DNA of 25,955 bases from a virus (IMGVR_UViG_3300020195_001266:1-25955); one strand, 5' to 3'. Counted from the stretch's first letter, positions 1 through 6,854 are shown. The notes: generated from the sequence alone by a model not told the origin. Program-made: numbers and translations.

Positions 1-192
1 AATCAGGTGTGACAATTTACCCATGGCGAATTGACCGTATAGCTGGGATAGAGTCGATTGATCCCCACCATCAGCGTTGACAATCAAAGTGTATGGATAA
101 TCCGCAGTTAGCCTGATACTCTCCAAGGTTTGCAAAAGCTGTTGAGGCCTCTTATACCCCAGCACACAGAGGGAAGCATGCTTAATCATCAT
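1..192 (-). CDS. Glycosyltransferase-like protein, N-terminal part (cut by window edge)
   Basis: The frame is open from an ATG at 192 down to base 1 (64 codons, no stop). The protein starts MMIKHASLCVLGYKRPQQLL and reaches a segment reading YTLIVNADGGD. A start with a short beta strand, then a Y-K-R-P loop, a helix, and a second strand ending in an acidic turn is the pattern of the nucleotide-sugar-binding half of GT-A glycosyltransferases. The ATG overlaps the last codons of the upstream methyltransferase-like gene, which stops at 182, so it is the next gene of the same minus-strand operon. The catalytic half lies outside the window, so the exact family cannot be given. Confidence 0.6.
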   Translation of the reverse strand, partial: MMIKHASLCVLGYKRPQQLLQTLESIRLTADYPYTLIVNADGGDQSTLSQLYGQFAMGKLSHLI

Positions 193-802
193 TTACCTTT
201 CTATAAAGCCCACTAAAAGCAGGTTGTTTCCGCCAGCCATAAGTTAAACCGTCCGTTTTATAGTCCAGGTACCAAACAGTTTCAAAGCCATCCTTAAGGT
301 AATAGTTGAGATAGTCCGGGTTAATATTGTGGACATGGGCTGGATGAGGGTGGGTAAGAGCGTTGTTTTGCGCGTGGAGGTGGGCAAAGAAAGCCCCCCG
401 TTTCATAAAGGTTGAAAGCGCACCTAAGAAAAGCTCAGGATCTTCAAAATGGTCCATGGCGTTTGTCACAATAATTAAATCAGCATCTGACAACCTCTCT
501 TCTAAACTCTCAGCCCGGTCAGACAAATAGTTGGTACAGGGATAGTACTTTGAATATTCATACACCAACGGGTCAAACCTAAGGATCTCTTTGGCATTGA
601 GCAAAGAAGAAACGCCGCCTAAAGGCCCTGCCCCTATATCAAAGACTATCATATCTGAAGTATCTAAATGGTCAAGTCCCATCTGTTTTTTTAAAAGGGG
701 ATAGCGGATGGATTCACGCTGGGCTTTCTCCCTTCTTTCTTTTTCGTTAGGGATAAGCCATGTGGCTGCTTCTTTTTTTTGGATCTGGTTAAATGTCTTC
801 AT
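182..802 (-). CDS. SAM-dependent methyltransferase-like protein
   Basis: This 206-aa protein shows a class I SAM-methyltransferase outline. A glycine-rich motif I (VFDIGAGPLGG, about residues 53-63) follows a hydrophobic strand. An acidic residue at the end of strand 2 (RFDP, about 75-78) would bind the ribose. A strand reading ADLIIVTNAMDHFEDP (about 107-122) matches motif IV. The acceptor is unknown. It overlaps the upstream methyltransferase gene by 14 nt and the downstream glycosyltransferase-like gene by 11 nt, so the three are probably co-translated. Its place among glycosyltransferases suggests methylation of a sugar or sugar precursor, which is inference. The fold is fairly secure, the substrate is not. 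Confidence 0.65.
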   Translation of the reverse strand: MKTFNQIQKKEAATWLIPNEKERREKAQRESIRYPLLKKQMGLDHLDTSDMIVFDIGAGPLGGVSSLLNAKEILRFDPLVYEYSKYYPCTNYLSDRAESLEERLSDADLIIVTNAMDHFEDPELFLGALSTFMKRGAFFAHLHAQNNALTHPHPAHVHNINPDYLNYYLKDGFETVWYLDYKTDGLTYGWRKQPAFSGLYRKVNDD

Positions 803-1310
803 ATCTTTTTACTTCAGTATAGGGCAACTCCCCCCCAGGCTTGTTTGGGATTAACTCGGCAGTAATATTTTCTCCGTTTAGGGGATCAGCCTCCAGCTTT
901 TTTAAATGCCAATGGCCTTTTAAATACCCATGGGGGTCAATGTTCCCCTCATTGTCAGGTACCAGAAAGAAACTAAAAGTCCCTTCGATAAAGTGCAGCT
1001 TATGGTCTGGGTGGATGTAGAAAGCCGGAGTTCCGGCCTTGGGTACCTCGATATGGATATACCCGTCAGGCTTTAACACCCTGTGTGCCTCTTCCATAGC
1101 ATGGAACAACTCATGGGAGTAGAAGTGTTCAAATAGATGGATACTTTTGATATAGTCCACCGAGTTATCCTCAAACGGCCAGATTTCTTTACCTACGTTC
1201 AGAACATAATCCACTCTCTTAAAGGGGCGGATGTCCAATCCATACCACTTCTCTTTCTCATTATCCTCAGGTTTTCTCATACCCGAGCCTAAATCTATAC
1301 AAATATTCAT
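789..1310 (-). CDS. Class I SAM-dependent methyltransferase (Methyltransf_11 type)
   Basis: This compact 173-aa protein begins almost directly with motif I (ICIDLGSG, residues 3-10). Then come an acidic motif II (GLDIRP, about 24-29), motif IV (SVDYIKSIHLFEHF, about 50-63) and the helix-strand pair HRVLKPDGYIHIEVP (about 76-90) that is characteristic of Methyltransf_11 domains. The histidine-rich stretch after it (near 100-107) may sit in the acceptor site. It starts 3 nt after the preceding glycosyltransferase gene and overlaps the next methyltransferase by 14 nt. The substrate is not deducible. The operon suggests glycan modification. Confidence 0.75.
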   Translation of the reverse strand: MNICIDLGSGMRKPEDNEKEKWYGLDIRPFKRVDYVLNVGKEIWPFEDNSVDYIKSIHLFEHFYSHELFHAMEEAHRVLKPDGYIHIEVPKAGTPAFYIHPDHKLHFIEGTFSFFLVPDNEGNIDPHGYLKGHWHLKKLEADPLNGENITAELIPNKPGGELPYTEVKRYEDI

Positions 1311-1313
1311 AAC

Positions 1314-2033
1314 TCAGAGATAGTTTGTCTGGTATTCATAATAGTCCTCCAAATGCCCCCAATCTTTCCCCTTGTTGGCTACAATTGATTTCTTTTTTTC
1401 ATAAAGCAGTGATTCATTGGCATCCCCGATGGCTTTTTGGGGTGGACGGTTATGGTATTGGTGAAAAATCCTCAGCTCATCCAACACACTATGCTTAACC
1501 CCGTTTAACCCTAGCCTATACATCAAATCATTATCATCATTCCCCCACAGAACAAACCGTTCATCCCAACCGCCTACCTTCAGCAATTCCTTTTTCAAAA
1601 CCCCGGCACTAAAAGGAGCTTGGGAATGGTAGGTGACATTTTCATTGCTAGGGATATCCCCTTCCCACCTGCCTGAGTAGAGAGTACCCGGGACAAGGAA
1701 CTGTTTGGGGTCAAGCCTCAACTCACTTTCAAATACTTCGATACAAGGGTACATATGCATTACCTCAGGGTCATTTACAACAATCATCTTGTTTTGGGCT
1801 AACCTTAACCCAATGTTTTTAGCCAGACAGCCCCCCTTATAGTTTCCCTCAAACATCTGGACATACTGGAAAGGGAAGTCCAGGGTGTTTAAATATGGTA
1901 TCCAGTCTTCCTCATCCCCATCCGCCACAATAATAATTTCATCCTCCCTTGTAAGCTGGGTCTTTAAGGTTTCCCAAGTAAATCTAAAATAACTCAATCT
2001 GTTAAAAGAAGAGATGATAACTGACTTACGCAT
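1314..2033 (-). CDS. Glycosyltransferase family 2 protein with galactosyltransferase-like C-terminus
   Basis: The 239-aa protein has an N-terminal GT2 start (SVIISSFNR, residues 4-12), a second strand EIIIVADGDEED (about 32-43) and AKNIGL (about 71-76). A degenerate metal-site region reads VVNDPE (85-90) where GT2 enzymes carry DxD. The segment GGWDERFVLWGNDDNDL (about 154-170) matches the Glyco_transf_7C pattern in which an acidic patch holds the acceptor. A late histidine pair (FHQYH, about 190-194) is also typical. It is predicted to transfer a sugar from an activated nucleotide sugar in the cytoplasm, with donor and acceptor unknown. The ATG shares one base with the stop of the upstream GT2 gene. 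No signal peptide or membrane segment is seen. Confidence 0.82.
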   Translation of the reverse strand: MRKSVIISSFNRLSYFRFTWETLKTQLTREDEIIIVADGDEEDWIPYLNTLDFPFQYVQMFEGNYKGGCLAKNIGLRLAQNKMIVVNDPEVMHMYPCIEVFESELRLDPKQFLVPGTLYSGRWEGDIPSNENVTYHSQAPFSAGVLKKELLKVGGWDERFVLWGNDDNDLMYRLGLNGVKHSVLDELRIFHQYHNRPPQKAIGDANESLLYEKKKSIVANKGKDWGHLEDYYEYQTNYL

Positions 2034-2908
2034 CAGCTATCTTTGTCCTCCTTCCTCTGGAAGTTAGCATCTCCCACCCATGAGGCTGGTGGCTCCCAGT
2101 CCAAGCCCCATTTTCTATATACTTCACCGGTCTCTTTAATGATATCTATGCCATGCTTTTCATCAATCCTTTTAACGCATTCCTGGATGAACTGAGTCCT
2201 CTCAGGAACAATCTCATGGGGTTGATGCCAGCCTAACAGGCCTTTATCCATAGAAAATACCGCCCCGCTTTCCCATAAGGTTAAGCCAAAGTCGCCATCT
2301 TCCACCCCGGATAACATGGTTTCATCATAGCCACCTGCTTTAAAGAAAAGATCCCTTGGGATCATTAGTGAACCGCCGAAACAAGCTAAGGCAAAACCTA
2401 AACCTTTGTTTAACTCATCTGGAGAATGCTCTTCAAATGACTGCCAACGTATATCTTGTGAGTAATCAGTAATGTTTTGGTACCAGAGTGGATGGTCTGT
2501 CTCAATGTCTTTGTTGACAAAATGGTAAGGCCCGATTAAAACCCGGTTGGGTTGTTGCTTCTCGCTCCAAATATCTATATACCTTTGGATCCTATCTGGA
2601 GGCAGCAGGATATCCGAATCTAAAAACAGCAGACAATCCCCGTCAGTCCGTGAAATCCTAGCCCCCAGGTTGCGGGGGATAGAGGCATTCCAAACTGTCC
2701 GGTTGTTGCGGTAGATATACTTTAAGTTTTTGGTGTTTTGGGCGATGTTTTTTAAGATAGATACACCTGTCTCATCGGTCGAGTTGTCATCCACCACAAT
2801 AATCTCCACCTCTTGCTCATCCCTAATCTCCTGCCTTTGTAAACAGATCAGCGTCCTAACGATATTGTTTCTTCTGTTCCATGTGGGGACAATCACACTC
2901 AGTTTCAT
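2033..2908 (-). CDS. Glycosyltransferase family 2 protein
   Basis: The 291-aa protein is a textbook GT2 domain. It has MKLSVIVPTWNR (1-12), EIIVVDDNSTDET (about 35-47), the DxD metal motif in LLFLDSDILLP (D97-S-D99), and the base/acceptor region GGYDETMLSGVEDGDFGL (about 192-209), whose ED pair matches the usual catalytic acidic residues. Known members transfer sugars from UDP or GDP donors onto lipid-linked or protein-linked acceptors. The ATG overlaps the stop of the upstream glycosyltransferase by 4 nt (ATGA), which indicates translational coupling. The tail after about residue 250 is charged, with no membrane span. Donor and acceptor are unknown. Confidence 0.88.
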   Translation of the reverse strand: MKLSVIVPTWNRRNNIVRTLICLQRQEIRDEQEVEIIVVDDNSTDETGVSILKNIAQNTKNLKYIYRNNRTVWNASIPRNLGARISRTDGDCLLFLDSDILLPPDRIQRYIDIWSEKQQPNRVLIGPYHFVNKDIETDHPLWYQNITDYSQDIRWQSFEEHSPDELNKGLGFALACFGGSLMIPRDLFFKAGGYDETMLSGVEDGDFGLTLWESGAVFSMDKGLLGWHQPHEIVPERTQFIQECVKRIDEKHGIDIIKETGEVYRKWGLDWEPPASWVGDANFQRKEDKDS

Positions 2909-3669
2909 GCTCTAAATTCTCCTAAAATCTTCTGTGCCCTACCTGTATCCACCCAAATACTATCATATCTTTGCCTGTTTAAAGCCTCATGCTGGTGTCT
3001 ACCTGGAGAACCGTGATGTAGATGCTGGATGGATGCTTGTCCGTTATACCATATCTTATACCCTAACTCCCTGGCTTTCAAACAAAAGTCGGTATCCTCC
3101 CAACCGTTGATGTAGCCTTCATCCAACCCTCCCACCTTGTCCCAAACCTCACGCTTGACCAGCATACAGGCAGCTGTCACAGCCGGAACTTCCCTGATAG
3201 TCCTGACCCTGTCATCATTGGGGATAATCCCGGGTGAGAACCCCTCTACAGGCTGTCCCAGCTCGTAAGGGACATAGGTATCAGTAAAAACCACCCCGGC
3301 GTGCTGAACCTTAGGTTCACTATCCATCAGCCAGATCAGACAGCCCACAATCCCTATGGCTGGGTCTAAATCAAAGGTTGTAAGCATCCTGGACAAGAAC
3401 CCCTCAGGCACCATAGTGTCATTGTTTAAAAGTAACAGGTACTCCCCCTGAGCCAGTTTGGCAGCCTGGTTGTTAGCCTTGGCAAAGCCCAGGTTCTCTT
3501 TGTTTATCTTAATGATGCATTCGTAGGTAGACAGGTAATTGACAGTCCCATCCCTGGAGTTGTTGTCTACCACAATAATCTCGGTATCCTTCTCTCTGGA
3601 GAGGGTAGGCATCAGTTTGGCTAAATGATATAGTCCAGCGGTCATTGTAGGTATCATAATCGAGATCAT
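2905..3669 (-). CDS. Glycosyltransferase family 2 protein (rhamnosyltransferase-like)
   Basis: This GT2 enzyme has about 254 residues from the ATG at 3669. The frame can be extended to a TTG at 3684, but the ATG lies one base after the stop of the preceding gene and starts directly with MISIMIPTM, the normal first strand. It shows EIIVVDNNSRDG, ENLGFAKANNQ, and NND in LLLLNNDTMVP in place of DxD. This combination is typical of the WbbL/rhamnosyltransferase branch of GT2. The acceptor-side segment GGLDEGYINGWEDTDFCLKA carries the conserved E-D-x-D. It is followed by HLHHGS, as in that branch. Identity as a rhamnosyltransferase is a family-level guess and GT2 membership is secure. Confidence 0.87.
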   Translation of the reverse strand: MISIMIPTMTAGLYHLAKLMPTLSREKDTEIIVVDNNSRDGTVNYLSTYECIIKINKENLGFAKANNQAAKLAQGEYLLLLNNDTMVPEGFLSRMLTTFDLDPAIGIVGCLIWLMDSEPKVQHAGVVFTDTYVPYELGQPVEGFSPGIIPNDDRVRTIREVPAVTAACMLVKREVWDKVGGLDEGYINGWEDTDFCLKARELGYKIWYNGQASIQHLHHGSPGRHQHEALNRQRYDSIWVDTGRAQKILGEFRA

Positions 3670-3670
3670 T

Positions 3671-4156
3671 TTAAGGGACGTCAAAGTAAAGCCGCATGTC
3701 CATCAAAGGTAACATCTCCGGTTGTCCCCGGGCTTGGATATAGTCAAAGGTCAAAGAGATACAGCGCCCATTAGGAAAGATAGGGTAGAGCAGTTCTTCC
3801 AAAGTCTTTTTATCCAAAGGAATATCAGTCAAAGGCTGTTTGTACTGATAAGCAATCATACAGTCATAGGCCAGCACTCTCCTTAACCTCTTCATAACCG
3901 GCTTACCCAACTGCCTGGCCATCTGCCAATAGACATTATGGGCAAAGTATGTCCGGTCATCAGTGATCCAGCGGTAGGGGAAGACAAAGGTAACAGAAGG
4001 GTTACCCAGCCCCCCTGACTCGTCCTCCTCATCTAAAGCCGCAAAGGAAGACATATCTAAATCAGGTTCAGGTTGGGGAGCATCATCAGTATCTGTAGGG
4101 AGCGGTATGTCCAGGGTGTTGAGGTTATGGGGCTTTTCCTTCTTTGGGACATCCAT
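3671..4156 (-). CDS. Hypothetical protein, acidic N-terminus, first gene of the minus-strand operon
   Basis: I do not recognise this 161-aa protein. The first 55 residues are low-complexity, rich in Asp, Glu and Pro (segments such as DTDDAPQPEPDLD and ALDEEDESGG), and look disordered. The remainder is a compact mixed domain with aromatic strands (VTFVFPYRWITDD, AHNVYWQMARQ) and a C-terminus ending MRLYFDVP. There is no signal peptide, membrane helix or cysteine cluster. It is the promoter-proximal gene of the glycosyltransferase/methyltransferase operon, and its ATG sits 6 nt from a -10 element, so it is probably translated from a leaderless message. It could be a structural protein or an operon-specific factor, but nothing decides between them. 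Confidence 0.6.
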   Translation of the reverse strand: MDVPKKEKPHNLNTLDIPLPTDTDDAPQPEPDLDMSSFAALDEEDESGGLGNPSVTFVFPYRWITDDRTYFAHNVYWQMARQLGKPVMKRLRRVLAYDCMIAYQYKQPLTDIPLDKKTLEELLYPIFPNGRCISLTFDYIQARGQPEMLPLMDMRLYFDVP

Positions 4157-4171
4157 ATAGATATGTTATCA

Positions 4172-4188
4172 ACATTATGATATAATGT
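4172..4188. promoter_or_regulatory. Inverted repeat, candidate operator between divergent promoters
   Basis: ACATTAT-GAT-ATAATGT is a perfect 7-bp inverted repeat with a 3-bp centre. It lies between the -35 and -10 of the minus-strand promoter and contains the -10 of the plus-strand promoter, so a dimeric repressor bound here could shut both. No regulator gene is visible in the window. Confidence 0.4.
4178..4186 (+). promoter_or_regulatory. Extended -10 promoter for the plus-strand genes
   Basis: TGATATAAT is an extended -10 (TGn plus a perfect TATAAT) facing right. No good -35 lies 17 bp upstream, as is usual for extended -10 promoters. The predicted start at about 4193 is a few bases before the ATG at 4197. 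Confidence 0.5.
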
Positions 4189-4196
4189 CAACAGAC

Positions 4197-4334
4197 ATGG
4201 ACAAAAAGAAAAAGGTTAATATATTTGTATATTGGTGGAGAGTATTAAGGGATAAAAGCCTATGCTGTGATGCTGATATATGGTCATGGTCATATAAGAA
4301 ATTCTATTGCACAAATTGTAGTAAGCAAACTTAA
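4197..4334 (+). CDS. Small cysteine-rich protein (possible zinc finger)
   Basis: This 45-aa ORF starts with a lysine cluster (MDKKKKVNIFVYWWR). It contains Cys at residues 23, 24, 38 and 41, the last pair as YCTNC, which could form a one-zinc knuckle. Its ATG lies 10 nt after a perfect TATAAT, so it fits the near-leaderless start pattern of this window, and there is no Shine-Dalgarno. Small CxxC proteins of this kind are common in phage genomes. It overlaps in another frame the upstream extension of the next gene, whose real start is at 4360. The gene is plausible but short, and its function is unknown. Confidence 0.5.
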   Translation: MDKKKKVNIFVYWWRVLRDKSLCCDADIWSWSYKKFYCTNCSKQT

Positions 4335-4340
4335 ACAGAA

Positions 4341-4349
4341 AGGAGGTGA
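4341..4349 (+). promoter_or_regulatory. Shine-Dalgarno sequence that fixes the start at 4360
   Basis: AGGAGGTGA is a near-perfect anti-16S match located 10 nt before the ATG at 4360. The same frame is open upstream to 4267, but that extension has no ribosome site. Confidence 0.75.
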
Positions 4350-4359
4350 ATCACCATTT

Positions 4360-4674
4360 ATGAAGACTTTACAAGTTACAGATGAACAGTATAAAAAGAT
4401 CCAGGACATTGTCGGTAAAGAGATTGACAAAGATCAGGCAATTAAAGATTTGCAGGATTTAGTGGGTAAAGTTTATACATTCTGGTGTGCCAGATATATT
4501 TATTACGGAGAAGTACAGGCAGTTAATGCTACCTTTATTACTTTAAAAAACGCCGGGATTGTTTACGATACAGGAGAGTTAAATGCTACTGAAGCAAGTG
4601 ATATGCAAGCTTTACCAAAGGGTTGTCAAATAGTCTGGGGAGCTGTAGAGAGTTTTATGTTACTGAATTGGTGA
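4360..4674 (+). CDS. Small phage protein, possibly DUF6948-like
   Basis: The 104-aa product starts MKTLQVTDEQYKKIQDIVGK. Residues 1-35 form an acidic/lysine helix. The rest reads as short beta strands (YTFWCARYIYYGEVQAV, ATFITLKNAGIVYDTG) ending IVWGAVESFMLL. The pattern of a strand, 'YxGxV', 'LKNA', a Tyr/Trp strand and a final 'E-x-F' strand reminds me of the DUF6948 family of small phage proteins. That is recall by eye and not a proven match. The start is set by the strong Shine-Dalgarno sequence at 4341. Its role is unknown. Confidence 0.65.
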   Translation: MKTLQVTDEQYKKIQDIVGKEIDKDQAIKDLQDLVGKVYTFWCARYIYYGEVQAVNATFITLKNAGIVYDTGELNATEASDMQALPKGCQIVWGAVESFMLLNW

Positions 4675-4678
4675 AGCT

Positions 4679-4837
4679 ATGTTAATAATCCAGAAGTATT
4701 GGGCATGGTTAGGGAGTGGGAGTAGGAGTTGGAGTAGGAGTAGGAGTGAGAGTTGGAGTTGGAGTTGGAGTTGGAGTAGGAGTAGGAGTAGGAGTAGGAG
4801 TGGGAGTAGGAGTAGGAGTAGGAGTGGGAGAAATTAA
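4679..4837 (+). CDS. Dubious ORF made of Ser-Arg/Ser-Trp repeats
   Basis: An ATG 5 nt after the preceding stop opens a 52-aa frame. Its first 12 residues ([12 protein letters not shown]) are ordinary. The rest is a two-residue repeat of Ser with Arg, Trp or Gly (one Glu), dictated entirely by the hexanucleotide array. There is no ribosome site. It may be translated, but the sequence is best explained as a DNA repeat, and I list it only because the frame stays open through the whole array. Confidence 0.15.
   Translation: MLIIQKYWAWLGSGSRSWSRSRSESWSWSWSWSRSRSRSRSGSRSRSRSGRN
4712..4825 (+). repeat. Hexanucleotide array (GGAGTN-type), 19 units in perfect phase
   Basis: GAGT recurs every 6 bp from 4714 to 4822, giving 19 units with no spacing error. 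The two bases between copies vary (mostly AG, TG or GG, once GA). The plus strand is almost pure purine plus T, with a GG pair in nearly every unit, so two-layer G-quadruplexes are possible. It lies between the 104-aa gene and the broken nuclease gene, about 300 bp before terS. Candidate roles are a packaging or replication recognition site, a protein-binding iteron array, or a slippage-prone tract. Nothing in the window decides. Confidence 0.9.
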
Positions 4838-4839
4838 AA

Positions 4840-5129
4840 ATGTTAGGTATTAAAGACAAACAGGAGATTGACCACAAATTCGATTCCCAGCAATTAGATG
4901 AGACTTTAGGTAAGATAGAGCTCGTGGTATAGCTGCCAGAAACTTTGTCCAGTCTAAACTCCCACCGGGTAATCTTGTGAAAGTAGATACCTTTAAGGAT
5001 AAAAAGGAGAAGTATGGCAGGTACCTGGCCAAGGTCAGTTATATTACAGAGGATCTCACTTCTTCTGTTTGTATAAATGATGAATTAATTAAAAACGGTT
5101 TAGCCAAAGAATATTATGGAAGAGCTTAA
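4840..5129 (+). pseudogene. Frameshifted staphylococcal-nuclease-like (thermonuclease) gene
   Basis: Two frames together spell the C-terminal two thirds of an SNase domain. From the ATG at 4840 the first frame gives [14 protein letters not shown]...LDETLGK, where LGI is like the LxGIDxPE strand. After a -1 shift near 4914 the second frame gives DRARGIAARNFVQSKLPPGN, then KYGRYLAKV and LIKNGLAKEYYG. Those last three segments are the classic SNase motifs (R-x-F helix, YGRxLA, LI-x-x-GLA-x-Y). The N-terminal barrel strands with the calcium-site DGDT are absent; the repeat array lies where they would be. A single missing G after GGTAAG explains the break, so sequencing error, programmed shift or true decay are all possible. 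It ends 2 nt before terS. Confidence 0.6.
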
Positions 5130-5131
5130 AA

Positions 5132-5503
5132 ATGGCAACATTAAAACAAAAAGCAGCGGTTAAGAGAATCCTTGAAAATCCAGGCATAGCAATTTCGAAA
5201 GCGATGAGGGAAGTAGGTTATGATGAAAATACAGCTAGAAATCCCTCAGATCTAACGGAATCTAAAGGTTTTCAAGAGTTAATGGGCGATAGGTTGTCTG
5301 ATGAAGTGTTAGTAGAAGCACACTTGTCCCTATTACAGAATAAGTATTGGGAAGCTAAGGCTAGAGGTTTAGATATGGCATATAAGGTTAGAGGTAAATA
5401 CCAGTCTACAATTGTAGATAACAGCGTAAAGATTATAATTACACCATCAGAGTTAATTAAGAAGTATGATCTTCCATCCGACCCAGAGCATAGTAGCAGC
5501 TGA
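5132..5503 (+). CDS. terS: Terminase small subunit
   Basis: The 123-aa protein has an N-terminal helix-turn-helix. The segment LKQKAAVKRILENPGIAISK, then AMREVGYDENTARNPSDLTE (about residues 4-43), matches the DNA-binding domain of phage small terminases, including the 'A-x-x-x-x-G-Y' turn. The central helix (SDEVLVEAHLSLLQNK) and the segment GLDMAYKVRGKY (about 80-91) fit the oligomerisation part and a conserved linker of this family. It recognises phage DNA at the start of packaging and hands it to TerL. It overlaps terL by 38 nt, the normal order. The ribosome site is weak (GGAAGA). Identification is strongly supported by its position. Confidence 0.8.
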   Translation: MATLKQKAAVKRILENPGIAISKAMREVGYDENTARNPSDLTESKGFQELMGDRLSDEVLVEAHLSLLQNKYWEAKARGLDMAYKVRGKYQSTIVDNSVKIIITPSELIKKYDLPSDPEHSSS

Positions 5504-6848
5504 CAATACCCAATTTAGGGTTGTTGATTGCGGCAGACAGTGGGGGAAGACCACCTTAGCTGTCTGGGAGATGACAGCTTGTGCAATGTCCAAAGGTGGG
5601 AAGAGGATAAGATTTTACGCTACCACCTTTACCCAAGCCCGAGATATCGCTTGGAGTATGCTCAAGGAGATCACCCGGGATATCTGGGCTAAACCCCCCA
5701 ATGAAACCCGTTTAGAGCTGTCCGTCAGGGCTGTAGACGGTGGTATATCCGAGATTTCCCTTTCCGGCTTTGAGAGTGTTGAAACCGCTAGGGGACAGCA
5801 GTTTGACCTATTGGTACTCGATGAAGTATCCAAGATGCACAACTTCAAAAGCGGCTGGCAAGGTGCTCTACTTGGGACACTGGCCTTTAGAAGAGGTAAA
5901 GCATTATTCATCTCTACCCCATATGGTAAGAACCACTTCCATGAACTGTATCAGTTAGGACAAGGCTTAAACCCGCTATATAAGTCATGGAAGTTCCCAT
6001 CCCATGAAAATCCCCACTTACCTAAAGATTATCTGTTAGGTATCCAACAGACAGTTACCCCTGACTTCTGGGCTCAGGAGTATCTAGCCGACTTCAGGCG
6101 CTTTACCGGCTTAATCTACGGTGAATTTGATATGGTTCGTCATGTCCATGCCATAGAGCATACCTTTAATGAACCCGCAGACTATCTATTTGGGTTAGAC
6201 TTTGCTGTCAGGGGCTATACCGCCTCTATTGCCGGTTACATCAAAGAAGACGGACACCTATACATCCCTCCATATGCAGAGTACAAACAATCTAATGACA
6301 CCGCCCTAAGCCATGGTATGAAGATCAAGGATAACTTAAGCAAGATAGCCGAGTTTAACAAGTACACAGGTTATGCCGATCCCTCAGGTTGGATAAACAA
6401 CCAACAGTCTGCTGACCCTACCAGGCAGATTAAGGGACAGATGGTATGGAGCCTGGCAGATGAGTACTTAGATCAGGACTTCCCTCTAGTCCAAGCCAAC
6501 AACGAGGTAGTCCCCGGCATTAACTACATCAAGCAGCTGTTTAGGGCAGATAAGATCCATATAGACCCTTCCAATACCATGCTGCTCGATGAGTTGATGC
6601 AGTACCAATGGAAACAACTACCCGAGACCCGCATAGGACTCGAGGAAGAACCTGAAGCAGTCAGGAAGGTTAACGACCACATATTAGACGGACTAAGATA
6701 TATGGCATATTCCAAGCCTGAAGGTTACAAACGAGAAGAGAAAGAACAAAAGATCGCCTTCCCGATTAAGTTTGTACCCAAGATAGAGGAAGCAAGCGGG
6801 GATATAGATAACTTTGAACCACTTGATATTCCGGACATATATGATTAA
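5466..6848 (+). CDS. terL: Terminase large subunit (packaging ATPase-nuclease)
   Basis: The 460-aa motor drives genome packaging into the prohead and cuts the concatemer. The ATPase half has a Walker A GRQWGKTT (residues 23-30), a Walker B DLLVLDE (114-120) and the coupling motif ISTP (149-152). The nuclease half has an RNase H-like start LFGLDFAVRG (Asp245), a second acidic site ADPSG (Asp305) and late DHILDG (Asp404, Asp408). Together these are the acidic metal-binding set of Terminase_6-type proteins. Length and domain order are complete. The ATG at 5466 lies inside the end of terS and has no strong Shine-Dalgarno, which suggests translational coupling. The protein would act at the portal vertex. 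Confidence 0.95.
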   Translation: MIFHPTQSIVAADNTQFRVVDCGRQWGKTTLAVWEMTACAMSKGGKRIRFYATTFTQARDIAWSMLKEITRDIWAKPPNETRLELSVRAVDGGISEISLSGFESVETARGQQFDLLVLDEVSKMHNFKSGWQGALLGTLAFRRGKALFISTPYGKNHFHELYQLGQGLNPLYKSWKFPSHENPHLPKDYLLGIQQTVTPDFWAQEYLADFRRFTGLIYGEFDMVRHVHAIEHTFNEPADYLFGLDFAVRGYTASIAGYIKEDGHLYIPPYAEYKQSNDTALSHGMKIKDNLSKIAEFNKYTGYADPSGWINNQQSADPTRQIKGQMVWSLADEYLDQDFPLVQANNEVVPGINYIKQLFRADKIHIDPSNTMLLDELMQYQWKQLPETRIGLEEEPEAVRKVNDHILDGLRYMAYSKPEGYKREEKEQKIAFPIKFVPKIEEASGDIDNFEPLDIPDIYD

Positions 6849-6854
6849 CCCCAC

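Larger units (their letters stand above)
4163..4191 (-). promoter_or_regulatory. Sigma70-type promoter of the glycosyltransferase operon (leaderless geometry)
   Basis: On the minus strand a perfect -35 TTGACA (4191-4186) is followed after 17 nt by TAACAT (4168-4163), which matches four of six bases of the -10 consensus. Only 6 nt separate the -10 from the ATG at 4156, so transcription should start at or next to the start codon. Confidence 0.65.

Noticed and set aside
4267-4359. Upstream extension of the 104-aa protein
   Set aside because: No ribosome site at 4267, a strong one before 4360, and the extension overlaps another small ORF.
4712-4825. CRISPR array
   Set aside because: Units are 6 bp, contiguous, without spacers, and no cas genes are visible.
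4677-4877. Minus-strand frame of Ser-Tyr, Ser-Asn and Ser-His dipeptides
   Set aside because: It is the complement of the hexanucleotide array, has no ribosome site and lies opposite the nuclease remnant.
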